A stretch of 64,000 nt of DNA from Mantis religiosa (GCA_030765055.1 CM060955.1:100314024-100378023); one strand, 5' to 3'; shown: positions 32,322 through 44,190, counted from the first letter of the stretch. Translations and numbers: made by a program. Notes: a model not told the origin generated them from the letters alone.

Positions 32322-32663
32322 TAAGTACAAAGAGCATTTAATTTTAAAACTGACCTCCATGCTCTCTGACTTGGAAATTCCACTCTTTGCATCAAGAAAA
32401 GCAAAAGAACATGAGCCTATCACTTGCGAAAATAAAATAAATGTATTCCGAAATTCAAATTATGAACAGATATATACCTCGGAAACGCCTAATGTCACAA
32501 AAAGGTATTTTATGGATATTGTATACATGATTTTGTGTATGTTTTTTGGTTTATCAGTTATAAAAGTTATTCAGAATGCATTCAGATCTTACAGACTGCG
32601 GATATTCAAGAGCTACGCTTTATAAGTTATGTAAATGGACGTCACTCAGAAATTTTAATAAAT
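32322..32663 (+). CDS. Possible terminal exon with C-terminal membrane segment
   Basis: After an acceptor-like ttctaccagttgtataacacatttttgtAG (AG 32320-32321), one frame stays open for 101 codons to the TAA at 32623-32625. A polyadenylation-like AATAAA lies at 32658-32663. The first Met is at 32359. The protein end contains a hydrophobic run MDIVYMILCMFFGLSVIKVI followed by a basic tail (AFRSYRLRIFKSYAL). Such an open stretch is unusual in AT-rich sequence. However, GTAAGTA at 32321 is itself a donor-like motif, and no homologue is recognised. It may be a real last exon, an old retrogene or chance. Confidence 0.35.
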
Positions 32664-32680
32664 GTACTTTAAAGTTATAA

Positions 32681-33230
32681 GGGAGGGCCGTGCAGTATCG
32701 GCTGGCATGCAGTACCGGCCACTACTGTGATCCTCCATGTGGCAGAATTTCCAGTAAACAGTAGCAAACTTGTGCATCCACGTGCTATAGTCGGATATCT
32801 TCTTCCTCTTCAGTTCTTTGTCTGTTCTGAGTGTTTGATGGTGGTTAGTGTAGCTCTTAGCGCATGGAAGATATTCTGAGTGAGCTAAACATTTGTGAAC
32901 TGAGCAGAAATAGTGACAATAAGTTCTCATGCTTTTGTGTTAGACTATTGTTCTATATGTGGCAGTGCAATGTGATCACCTACAATCTATATTGTAACAT
33001 AAAAGACAGTGGCTGATACTACAAGACGCTTTCTACAAGTCTTATAGTTCTAGCTTTTTACTTTCGATGTAATAAAGTACTATAAATAAATGATAAAAAT
33101 CATTACATTAACATGTCTTGAGTTAAGAGAATAATATAGTAAGATTCCGATTAACCACCACAGTTACAGAGTGAAGTCAAAAAACTTAACCCGGGCGATA
33201 CTGCATGACCTTCCCCATTATTTCCAGAAT
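32681..33230. mobile_element. Possible MITE with imperfect inverted ends
   Basis: The left end GGAGGGCCGTGCAGTATCGG and the reverse complement of the right end (33181-33226, GGAAGGTCATGCAGTATCGC) agree at most positions over about 20 bases. The inside is AT-rich with a short ATG frame (MEDILSELNICELSRNS) near 32862. No target duplication was confirmed. Confidence 0.35.
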
Positions 33231-33508
33231 CAGCTGCAATTTAAATAGTCACTGGCAAAATTCACTGTAATTTGCTCAGCTACACTGTTTGCACCTTGAA
33301 TGCACTTACAATGGTGCATGCGTTTTTCGCAGATTGCTGTTACGACGCCATGATAACAGAGTATAAGATGAAATACCTCAGTATCTCACCAAGGCTGTTA
33401 GACACAATTTTTTTTGGAAAAGAATCCACTGTTTTCTCTCTTAATTCGTGAGTTTTATTGTTTCTTCAGTTACTTAAATGACTAACTATATTATTCATTT
33501 CAGTCTTC

Positions 33509-34211
33509 TAAAGTCTGATCCATATAAAAGTGAACCATTTCAATAGGCCACAACTTTTGAACCAATAACAGGACACACGTGCAACTTTGGCAGAATATAA
33601 TATACAATTTGAAGATTACATTACACTGTTTACATCTCAGAGAAAATGTTGGAAGTGTCCTCCACCAGCATCTATACGTGTTTGAACTCGTCTCACCATA
33701 TTCTCTGAAGTTTTACAGAGAGTATCCTCGCCAATGTTACTTATTTCGGTTCGAATGGATTCCTTGAGAACAACAATTGTCCATGGCCTATTTTGGTACA
33801 CTCTATTTTTAGATACCCCCACAAGAAAAAAATCCGGTGAGGTTAGGTCAGGAGATCTGGGGGCCACAGACCTTTCGAGATTATTCGATTATCAAAGAAA
33901 CTGGTTACAAGTTCAATGGTGTCTTTAGATGAATGGCACGTTGCTCCATCTTGCTAGAAATAACTTTCAATTCGATATCATATAGCTGCTCCACAAATGT
34001 CTTGAAGATACCCATATAAGCTTCAGTGTCTACAGTCGTATCGTGTTTAGAAGCTGGTGGAGGATACTTCCAACAATTTTTCTCAGATGTAAATAGTGTA
34101 ATGTAAGCTCCCAATTGTGTATTATATTTTCCCAAAGTTGAATTTGTGTTCTATTATTGGTTCAAAAGTTTCGGCCTATTTAAAAGGTTCAGGTGTATAT
34201 GCATCGCACTA
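33509..34211 (-). mobile_element. Long-TIR Tc1/mariner-type element, copy 1
   Basis: The ends are inverted copies over about 150 bp: CCAATAACAGGACACACG, TTACATTACACTGTTTACATC and GAAAATGTTGGAAGTGTCC on the left pair with 34025-34211. The right edge GCATCGCACTA is followed by TA. The minus strand holds a transposase relic: YMGIFKTFVEQL, then SPDLTSPDFFLVGVSKNRVY and ENMVRRVQTRIDAGGGHFQH. Frame breaks occur between. The catalytic N-terminal half is missing, so it is a deletion derivative. Confidence 0.8.
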
Positions 34212-34972
34212 TACAATGCATGCAGTGCTTTCATGGAAAATTTGCTACTATCCCTTATACCTGTATATCTGGGACACAGATTTCCAAAACCCATAAATGT
34301 TTCTAAGTTGGATCACAGTATGTGTGTTTCCAGCGTGTTATACAATCAAGCAGACCCTACAGCTTTCTATTCTGTTAAAAATATTGAATGACAAGACTTG
34401 TTACGTAATTATCGCGCCAGCTTAGGAATTTACAATAAGCACCTGCAAGAATTAAATGTTAGTCGGACACCGCTCGCTTCATTAAGAGTTTCGCAACAGA
34501 TAAAATGTATAGTGACAATATTTTGACCTTCAGCTGTTCAAGAGAAGATTAAAGAACCAGATGGTTAACATCCATTTTATTACCTCAATACGGAAGTAAA
34601 TTGTAACCGGTTTGGAGATATAAGTTAAATCCTTGTCTGCGACAGCGCAGGCGCGGCTCGCCTGGTATGCTAATAGTCAAGTCGTCATGGTAACAAGAGA
34701 CCTAACCTTTACCAATTATGGTACGTGAGAAATAGAGAAAATGTTTCTGTGTGGTCAGTGTTAGAAATTGTCATTCAACCAATTTTCCTCAATTGTTAGA
34801 TCCAATCGGTGAGTATATCGCAGGCATTGTCAAAATTTTGGGTCCACGGTGCCTTGATCTGTCTCAAACTAGAGCAATCCTGTTGTAAGCAATATGGAAG
34901 GCGAGAAAGAGAGACATACTTTAACGGAACGGTCTTAGGCTGCCTCTATAAACATCCGTGAATTTTCCCCTT
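34212..34972. other. Region without recognised gene
   Basis: No gene or repeat end recognised. Open frames here show no motif. Confidence 0.4.
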
Positions 34973-35314
34973 GGTCGTGCCGTGGTCGAGTGGTTAGACC
35001 GCTTGGCTCTCACCAAGGCGGTCAGGGTTTAATCCTAAGCGACCGCAGCGTGACATTTATGATGGACAACACGACGCTGGGGCAGGTTTTCTCCGTGTCC
35101 TCCAGTTTCCCCTGACAGCATTTCAGCAATTGCTGCATTATCATCTCTCCTTTCATTTTTCATCTCACCCTTATTCTGTCATCCATTTCCCTCAATCTCA
35201 TGCCAGGCATCGGGCTAATCACCCATTCTGGAGTTTCTCTGTCGCTGATCCAGAGATTCTGTTCCTCAACCCGCATAAAGGTTAAGAGGAACAAGAATAC
35301 TCTGACACCACGTA
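34973..35314 (+). mobile_element. tRNA-Glu-like SINE, long subfamily, copy 1
   Basis: The head GTGGTCGAGTGGTTAGACCG, CTTGGCTCTCACCAAGG and ACGCTGGGGCAGGTTTTCTC match the tRNA-Glu-like SINE. After that the body follows a different path (CATCGGGCTAATCACCCATTC, CTGTCGCTGATCCAGAG) that matches 60880-60950. It is probably a longer relative. Its right part was the target of the GC-rich retroelement. Confidence 0.7.
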
Positions 35315-35868
35315 GTGGTATAAGAGGACAGTTAGTTAATGCCAGAGGTTGTACTTCCAATATTCCTGGACCCGAAGGACCAAGGACCCGGGCCTCCTTC
35401 GACCAGGGAGTTACCGAGCTGCCCCAAAAGGGCGCCCGGCGCCTCCGTGGGGCTTTCCATAGGTCAAGACCTAGAGACTAACAAGGCCCCCCCCCCCATC
35501 TGGAACCTGTGGACTCAAGACGCGTGCCAACTTCAAAATTGGAAGGCTACCGATATTACCTCGGTGGGGCCACCTGGTGATCTAGCACACCTTCTACTAG
35601 CTATGCTGGCTAGTACGCGGGAATATTAATGGCGTCCCTCAACCCCGTCCGGAGACGTACCCGATCACCCACGGGTATCGGGAACTACTGCCCCCTCGAG
35701 TCCAACACAATTCGAACAACTACCTATGAGGGAGGGGCTCGAATGTTCGGCCCGAGGTTCCTCTAGTAACGTCAGTGATACCACGAGTGCTAGGGGTTCG
35801 CAGCGCCCGCACCACGGCAGCTGAAGGGGATGGATCCCTCTGCTACGGGTGGTATAAGAGGACAGTTA
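35315..35868 (+). mobile_element. GC-rich short retroelement, copy 2, with 20-bp TSD
   Basis: The element covers 35335-35848. Identical 20-mers GTGGTATAAGAGGACAGTTA lie at 35315-35334 and 35849-35868. The body matches 20231-20750 reversed. In this orientation one frame holds GPRTRASFDQGVTEL and another TSVGPPGDLAHLL, as in copy 1, but stops occur. The long target duplication indicates target-primed reverse transcription, so it is a non-LTR or SINE-like element, not a DNA transposon. Confidence 0.85.
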
Positions 35869-36410
35869 AAGAAGAAGTCTTCCTCCACCAATCCTGCGGT
35901 TACACCCCTCATTCCAGGTAAAGAAGCTGAACAAGGAAGCGGCCGCTACAGCCACCTCTAGGAGAAAATAATGACGCGAGAGACACAAAGTGCGGCCAGA
36001 TCGGATGACGGGAACAAGCATTGACGGGGTGCCTAACTGTTAACTACGAACTCATCCGACGGCGCCCTGATTGACCCCGGAAATCCCTCACCCCGGCGCA
36101 ACTGGCCGAGCAGGTCCGGAGCGAACCTTTAGGGAGCGCATACCTAATGTCCAGCCGCAGCCATTGGACACCGTCGCTGGGTTCTACAACCTTGAAATGA
36201 ATAAGAAGAGTATGACGAACAAGAAAGCCATATGGAGATAAGGGTCGTCGTACGTGACAAGGGGAAACTCTCAAATCAGAGTGCGTGGTCGGCGGGGATA
36301 AAACCCACAGCCTATATGCGAATGACATGCACTACCTCGCTTGACTACTCCCGGGGGTGGTAACCACAAAAAAATCCGCGTGGGATCATTGCGTAGTGCC
36401 CGTTCCTGCC
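35869..36410. repeat. GC-rich unassigned block
   Basis: GC-rich sequence continuing on the far side of the retroelement's target site, so the target was probably already a repeat. Minus frames 36044-36328 and 36271-36537 have no motif. No second copy was found. Confidence 0.3.
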
Positions 36411-37524
36411 ATGTTAGGATGACGTAATTTAAATACCTGTAGATAGTATAAATGCATGGTTTGGAAAATAAGATACACACAAGATAATTTGCCGTTCTCC
36501 TATCGCTTCTAAAGAGAGAAAGCGTGCACTTATACACATGTAGTACTAGTAATGAATTTGACAGTGCATTTAGCTGCTATAAAATCTCGTGACATGAAAA
36601 CTGCGCATTTATTGGAAGCTAAAAGGACTATAAGATAATTTGCCATTCACCAATCGTTGCTGGAGAGATATAGTACTGCACTTTGCATAAAGCGTGACTT
36701 GCAGAACCCCTCCTCGTCCTTCACCCCACTTGTACTGACTGCTATTGCGTAATTCCTTTGACTCATCAATAACTCCGGTGTTCTTGAAATGCCTACCGCA
36801 CGTTTCCTTTCCTGTTCTTATGTACCTGCTATTAAATGTAACGATGATCTTCGAGATATGATAGACCTTGATTCAGGGTTTGTATTCGATAAACCCGAGA
36901 GATTATCACATCTGGGCATTTATGTATGTGGTATAATGAGAAAGGACAATACATTCAATTATGTACAGCCATTCCTTAGATACTGGTATATTTTACTATC
37001 TCCAGTACATGCCTACCATAAATAAAAAAGGAATTAGTATTCCGCTCAATTTTCGACACAGATATTTTATCTCAAATACACATGTTGAAGCTTCCTGAAT
37101 TATAAGGAAGGGACTTTTTTATAAACAGGCCCACGCCCACGTGTATATGTTTGTAAGCAGTACTGTCCCTTCCAAAGATGCAACAAGATTTTCAAGAAAA
37201 TCTCTCAACTCCAAATTACCCTGTACCTGGAGCCCCTTTTCTTTTCCGACTTCTTTTTTTTAATTTTCAGAAATATTACTCTTGTCGATTTTGATTAACA
37301 CCTCATGTATTTAAAAGGTTTGCAATGTGCGCGCATACACCCACGGTGTTCATTATTATTCGTTATTTCCCGCCCTCTGATTGAGCAAGAATGACGTCAT
37401 AGTTGAGTGGTGAATCTATCTTGAAATCATAGTGCCTTCTACAGAGAAGAAGCTGTAAATTTTGCGGAACAGTAAGCAAACTACAGCGCTCTGAGTGTGG
37501 TTTCGCTAGTAACTAATTTGAATC
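36411..37524. other. Region without recognised gene
   Basis: Two short diverged direct repeats (GATAATTTGCCRTTCWCCWATCG) lie at 36484 and 36633. The frame at 36789-37025 (78 residues) is unrecognised. Confidence 0.4.
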
Positions 37525-37529
37525 AGCTT

Positions 37530-38024
37530 CCCCTGGATATGAACACAGAGCACAGCATTTTCATAGTTGAATGTTACTTTCGTACCGTCATTAAAATTGG
37601 TACGACATATAAATATAATTTAAACCGCTGCATAGAGGAGCTTATGCAACGCTATCCAGTATTCAGACAAGTCCCTCGGAGCGTTATGGTGTCAAGTGTC
37701 CCGTTACCGTCTAATTGGCATATTTTTGTTTGCAACATAAGCGTCTTACGTTTTATCAGTATTCGTTGTAAACTTTTTGTTATTCTCACGCTTAATTAAA
37801 ATGTCTGTTAATGTTGTCTTTTAAAACCAATAGGTTCCTCAAACATTTCCAGGATACAGGATCAGTTACTCGCAAAAAGAGAGACACTGGACGCTATAAA
37901 GTGACCGGTCCTAATCTAGAAGCAATAAATAATGTTATGACAGAAAGGCCTCAAGCAGACCTTCTCGTAATACAGTCAGTGTTTAAGGGGAAGACAGAAA
38001 GGAAATATAAGAAAATGGACACAT
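37530..38024 (+). pseudogene. Helix-turn-helix N-terminus of an insect transposase-like protein
   Basis: The first part reads FIVECYFRTVIKIGTTYKYN and ELMQRYPVFRQVP. After about 140 nt without match comes FLKHFQDTGSVTRKKRDTGR and LEAINNVMTERPQ. This order (FIVExYFRT...F..RYP...VP...I..F..TGSV..KK..GRP) is that of the DNA-binding N-terminus found on many insect mariner-type and DUF4817-like proteins. The gap could be an intron or an insertion. No catalytic domain follows, so it is a fragment. Confidence 0.5.
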
Positions 38025-38945
<921 letters not shown>

Positions 38946-39229
38946 AGCATAAATCAGAAACTAAAAGCCTCCTAAATATGAGATTTGGTGTTAAGTTTAG
39001 GATTTTCAGGAAATGTTTCTGCTCCAAAATTCTTTTAAAGGTAGCTTTTTCATATTTTCATTTTCTGAAGAAAAGAATTGCTCCAATTATAATTTGTATG
39101 AAAATACTATTTGTTTAAGTTGTCTTCGTGTAAATAGTGTATCTTGAATTTTCAGGTATAACCTGTGAAGTCCTCTCCATTCTTAAACTTCTTGGTTTAA
39201 TTAATAGATATAGAAAATTTTATATCTAC

Positions 39230-39243
39230 ACGCACACACACAC

Positions 39244-39323
<80 letters not shown>
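39230..39323. repeat. (AC)n microsatellite
   Basis: About 46 units with one break near 39243. Confidence 0.97.
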
Positions 39324-39328
<5 letters not shown>

Positions 39329-41199
39329 GGCAAGGCAAACAGTTAATGCATTTCTTGTGAAGTTAACCGTTTCCAAGATACTCAATGTTGTACATTTGAA
39401 TTGCAAAATTGCTTTTCTTCCCCCCCTCCTCCCCTCCTCGTGCTCATGCAAAGGGAACCAAATTCAAACATTATGGAGCGATCTGTTCTTAAAAGAGCTG
39501 GTATCTCTTCGCTATGTGCTTGCATTGAAATTGTAATGCAAGGTTTCAGCAAATTATTTTCCCGATTTTCTTGAGGTAGTTAGGAGAATGACTTGTTAAG
39601 TATAGTGGATAGAGAAAATTACATGAAGATAACCACCCCTCTCCTCCCACAGTGGCTTCTTCTATCATATATATGTCGCGGAAAAAGTGAAAATAATGCC
39701 GTTAATGGTTAGTTACAATGAGGAAGAAGCAAAAAGAACTTACGTTTTGCCAAGGCAATATAGAAATAACATTATTTGTTTATGTTTTAAGTATAAAAAG
39801 AATTCAACTTTCAAGATGCGGGACACGTTCATCTTTGTCAGTAGCGGTGCCTGTAGCCAAGGTTATATCCGCAGGTTAACCTTTTGTTTCCTTCCGCTCT
39901 AACGACCCAAACAATGGGCTAGGTCCAGGTCGGAGCCAGTCGTTCCTCTTCCTGGAATTCTGGAGCAAGCACTCCAAAACCGTATTGAAACTGGTTCACC
40001 TTGCAGATTACTGGAGCGTGAGGCAATGGACCACCACTGGTTTGTTTCAGCTGACGTACCCAAACATTCACACTTACCTGCCAAAATGCATACAGTGGAA
40101 TGCTAGCCGGATATGTTTACTTGTTTAATAAAAAATAATAATCATTATTATTTAAATAAAAACAAAGTTTTATTATTTGTAGAGTAGACTAAAAATTATA
40201 ACACAAATTTTAGCGAAAATTTGTGATTGTGAATTTTTAATAGCAATGAAAATATAAGATTTAAAACGAAAAGCGTGGTTTGCATGTAATACATAATAGA
40301 GAAATTAAATAACGGAAGGAGTGGAAAAAAAAAAGTCAGAAATAGAGGAAACATAAATAAAAAGTTTGTTAATGCAGCGTCAATTAATTTTGTTCAAGGA
40401 CCATTATAGGACAAGAGAAATTGCTGGGCATCTTTTAGACAGGCCAGTGCCGCTCGACCAAAGGCCAAGGCCCAAATCGTGCATCGTCATCCTCTTATCG
40501 TTACTATATTTGCGAAACTGTTCGGTTGGAACAGGCACTTTTCAAATGTTGCGAACCACCGTAAATATTGCCTGCTACATCCGTATCCTTCATAATTAAG
40601 TACCTTTTACAAAGAGTTGCTCGGTAACTTTGGTCCTCATCAACGCCAAGTTGTTTTGTAGGATTAATGTCAGCAACCGTGTTTCTTGCGCGTATTTACC
40701 ATGGCTACGAGGATTTCTATGCAAACTTCTGAAATTTCTTGAAGTAAGATTTGCCAAAATCACAGTAGTAAATTTATTTTAAAACCCTAGTGTGTTACAT
40801 TCACATGACTTTTTCTATTCCATTCAACAAATTTTTATTACGAAAGGTTATTCATCTACTACTTCAATATAAACATCTCCACAAATTTGCACATTTCTTA
40901 TTGGTACAATAGGATTAGGAGAATACAGTAGGCTTCAAACTACCGTCAAATTTTTAAGTACTATTCGCTAAATGTTAACTTTGAAATTCCGTTCTCTTTG
41001 TTTTCAAGAAAGAAAGAAAGAAAAAGAAGAGAAATTATCTTCGTGCAAAGAGTATAAATATTTGTTTACAAATTACACAAAATGTATTCTATTACTGATT
41101 GAACAATGAATTGAAAATAATTTCGAAATAGATCTTACTTTAATTTTTATGTTGTAACTTTTCAGAAGGGTTGCACATTTTTACAATTTTAACATCGTA
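39324..41199. other. AT-rich region, partly old dispersed repeat
   Basis: The flanks of the (AC)n run (39137-39190 and 39440-39620) share phrases with 42206-42260, 16600-16690 and 1960-1990. No gene was recognised. The frame at 40366-40599 has no motif. Confidence 0.35.
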
Positions 41200-41523
41200 T
41201 AGTGGTCCGAACTATAAAGCTCGGACCTTAAAGTACGATACTTACAGCATAGTAAGTCGCCATTAAGGTAGTTGTCTCATGTGTTTATGGGAAATCCTAG
41301 TGGTTTACAGAGAAAAACACGAGTCAGTTGGAGAATTTAATATCATGTTGGCACGTTGGCCATAGTAGCTCAGTGGTTTAGATCAGCTGGATGGAGACCA
41401 GAAGATCCGTGGTTCAAATCCCGGCTATGGCATTGAATTTTTCAGTCTGGCTCTACCCTTTCGTAGTGCGTCCTACACACGGCTAGTGTGAAAAAACAAT
41501 TAATTTCCATAAATTTTACCTAA
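41200..41523 (+). mobile_element. SINE with tRNA-like cloverleaf, direct repeat unit 1
   Basis: Starts TAGTGGTCCGAACTATAAAG and carries at 41359-41431 a tRNA-like unit: acceptor arms GCCATAG and CTATGGC, box A GTAGCTCAGTGG, an anticodon stem-loop CTGG-ATGGAGA-CCAG (GGA) and box B GGTTCAAATCC. It lacks the long variable arm of real tRNA-Ser. The tail includes TTTTTCAGTCTGGCTCTACC. Related copies lie at 41524, 58830, 62930 and 63060. Confidence 0.8.
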
Positions 41524-41758
41524 TAGTGGTCCGAACTATAAAGTCCGAGCCTTAGAGTACTTACAGCATAGTAAGTCGCCATTAAGGTAGTTGTCTCATG
41601 TGTTTATGGGAAGTCCTAGTGGTTTACCGGGAAAAACACGAGTCAGATGGATAATTTAATATCATGTTGGCACGTTGGCCATAGTAGTTCAATGGTTTAG
41701 AGCGGCTGGACGGAGACCAGAAGATCCGTGCGTTCTACACGCGGCTAGTGTGAAAGAA
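41524..41758 (+). mobile_element. SINE with tRNA-like head, direct repeat unit 2, deleted
   Basis: Repeats unit 1 with few changes (TAGTGGTCCGAACTATAAAG to AGAAGATCCGTG). It then jumps to CGTTCTACACGCGGCTAGTG, losing box B and about 60 nt. The junction shares GTGCG with unit 1, in keeping with deletion at microhomology. Confidence 0.8.
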
Positions 41759-42325
41759 CTAATGCAAATGTCTATATTTTCACTTTTTTGTGCAAAAGGT
41801 CACGTAATCACACAGCTTTCTCTACCCACTCCTCTATGAATTATTTTTAGAAAAACGGCTTCTGTAATTTCATCTTAGTCGAATTACATGTGTGAACAAA
41901 AAATGCATGTATTAAAGCAATGCATTAGCCTGAAGCGATACTGATCTATAAGAAGTGTAGGGGAGAAGCCTGGCAGGTTATTATTACTTTGATTTTTAAT
42001 GCCCACTTAAGCTTGAGATATTACTTTGAAAACGTTGGTATTCTTGATTCACCTGCCCATCTTGAGTCAGTGAAACTGAATCGTCACTTTTTCCGTAGCT
42101 TCCGGAGTTTCCTATCCCAAAGTAGAATTTACTTAAAAAATTGTTATTTTTTATTTTCTCAAAAAGGATTCTAGTATATGCTTCAGTCATTTCCTGACAA
42201 ATAAAATTTATATCTTGAATTTTCTGGAGTAGCATGTGAAATATTAATGCTGAATGACTTTGTACACCCAGTAAACCGAAAATCTTACAAACTCTAGATC
42301 TGATATAGCACAAAATTTATGTCAT
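41759..42325. other. AT-rich region, old dispersed repeat
   Basis: 41960-42300 resembles 44160-44290 (TTATTATT..TTTTTAAT..CACT.AAGCTTGA) and 39137-39190. No gene. Confidence 0.35.
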
Positions 42326-42327
42326 AG

Positions 42328-42990
42328 TGCGATCCCTATAAACCCGAGCCATTTCAATAGGCCATAACTCTTGAACCAATAATAGGACACGCGTGCAAAT
42401 ATAGGAGAATATAATACAAAATTGGGAGATTACATTACACTATTTACAGCTCAGAGAAAATGTTGGAAGTGTTCTCCACCAGCATCTATACATGTTTGCA
42501 CTCGTCTCACCATATTCTCTGAAGTTTTACGGAGAGTATCCTCGCCAATGTTACTCATTTCGGTTCGATAGGATTACTTGAGAACATCAATTGTCCTTGG
42601 CTTATTCTTGTACACTATTGTTTATATACCTCCACAAGAAAAAATCCGGTGAGCTTAGGTCAGGGGATCTGGGGGGCCACAGACCTTTTGAGATTATTCG
42701 ATTATCAAAGAAACTGGTTTCAAGTTCCGTGGTGTCATTAGATGCATGGCACGTTGCTCCATCTTGCTGGAAATAACCTCTGCTCAATTTGATATCTAGC
42801 TGCTCCACAAATCTCTTGAAGATACCCATATAAACTTCAGTGTCTACAGTCGTATCAAAGAAAATGGAACCAACGATCCATAGAAGCTGGTGGAAGGCAC
42901 TTCCAACATTTTCTCTGAGATGTAAATACTGTAATGTAGTCTTCCAACTGTGTGTTATATTCTCCCAAAGTTGCACGTGTGTCCTATTAT
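42328..42990 (-). mobile_element. Long-TIR Tc1/mariner-type element, copy 2
   Basis: The left end AGTGCGATCCCTATAAACCC and its inner repeat pair with 42885-42987. The outermost right end is missing, the match stopping at CCTATTATTGG. The minus-strand transposase relic is the best of the three: YMGIFKRFVEQL, YFQQDGATCHAS, FFDNRIISKGLWPPRSPDLS and SPDFFLW. The second and third catalytic Asp are about 39 residues apart by count. The N-terminal half is absent. Confidence 0.82.
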
Positions 42991-43872
42991 TGGATTCCAC
43001 TATATTTCTAGTAGCAAATCTTCTTTTCTTTTCGTGGCCAGATCAAGAGAATGGAATATCAAAGTTATCACATCACATCTGACGAAATTTTTAGCCTACG
43101 GTATCATGTTCCACGAAAAACAATCACAGACGCTGCTTTAACAAAGATTTTGCAGCCATGTTATTTAATGGAAGATTTACACTGTCGCATAATGCAAGAG
43201 TTTACAAACACCAAACTTAATGCTTGCATTGCATGCATAGAAGAACATAGTATTTCTTGTTCTATGCATTATCATCTTCTGAATAACACTTTGCCGCACA
43301 CTCCCAAGATTCCTGGGTGTAATTTACAGATGGAGAAACCTATGCTAACTTATTGAGTTACATTCTGTTGCGATATCTCAAGCAGCCTGCGCTTATAGTG
43401 TATTATGTTAGCGTTACGTCTTCATTGTGTATAAAACAATTGAGTTTTTATCTATGGATGCTGTTTAGCTGCTGTGGTTCTTAGCATTTCGTTCTATATT
43501 AGGCTTTAAGATTGCTAAATGTTGTTCAAAGACCTCTTTATAAGGTTTCAAGTTTAATGTAATGTCAGATGTGAATCCACGACACGGGACAATAGCTTTA
43601 CTTCTCTTTGAAGGAATCCATGTTAAGGATTTTTATACCGAAAAACATCGTCCTCCGAATTCGAACCCGCAACATTGGGAGTCACCCCTAAATCTCGGAG
43701 GACTTCATTCATATAAGCTCTTATAAAATACATAATAACAATTTATTTCCATGATTAAGTGGTAAATAGAAGAATAGCCGTTTTAAAGATGATTTGTACA
43801 GAGTGAAAAGAGAATGTTATGTGAAAGTAACGCATCTTATTTGTAATTTTTTACATTATTTTGATTTTGTCC
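42991..43872. other. Region without recognised gene
   Basis: The frame at 43051-43356 is unrecognised. A 54-nt tRNA-like piece with GTCCTCCGA/TCGGAGGAC ends and CGAATTCGAACCC lies at 43650-43703. Confidence 0.35.
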
Positions 43873-44190
43873 GCTCCCGTAGTGACATGTTAACGCCTTT
43901 CACTGCCACAGGAGACGCGGGTTCGAATTCTGTCTCCGCCGTGGGGTTTCTGTCTTCTGGGTAGTATGATCCGGAGTGCACTCAGCCTTGTCATGGCAAC
44001 TCAGTAGCTAGAGTTAGCATTCTTAAAAGGTCAAGGAATCGGCCTACGATCGGGTGAGCTAGCATTCTGATCCTTGCCACCCTATCTCGCACTCCTCCGT
44101 AGCCTTCGATGAGTCTCGAGGATGCAGCGACCGGGCGGAAAGGGTACTCGCTACATAGGGGAAGCAACCTAGGAACTATTATTATTTTAA
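43872..44190 (+). mobile_element. Degenerate tRNA-derived SINE, fifth family
   Basis: The head GCTCCCGTAGTGACATG, box B GCGGGTTCGAATTCTG and a GC-rich body (CCTTCGATGAGTCTCGAGG) end about 44165. Only one copy was seen. Inferred from box order alone. Confidence 0.45.

Noticed and set aside
36044..36537. Two minus-strand frames of about 90 residues
   Set aside because: They lie in GC-rich sequence, match no motif, and there is no second copy to test conservation.
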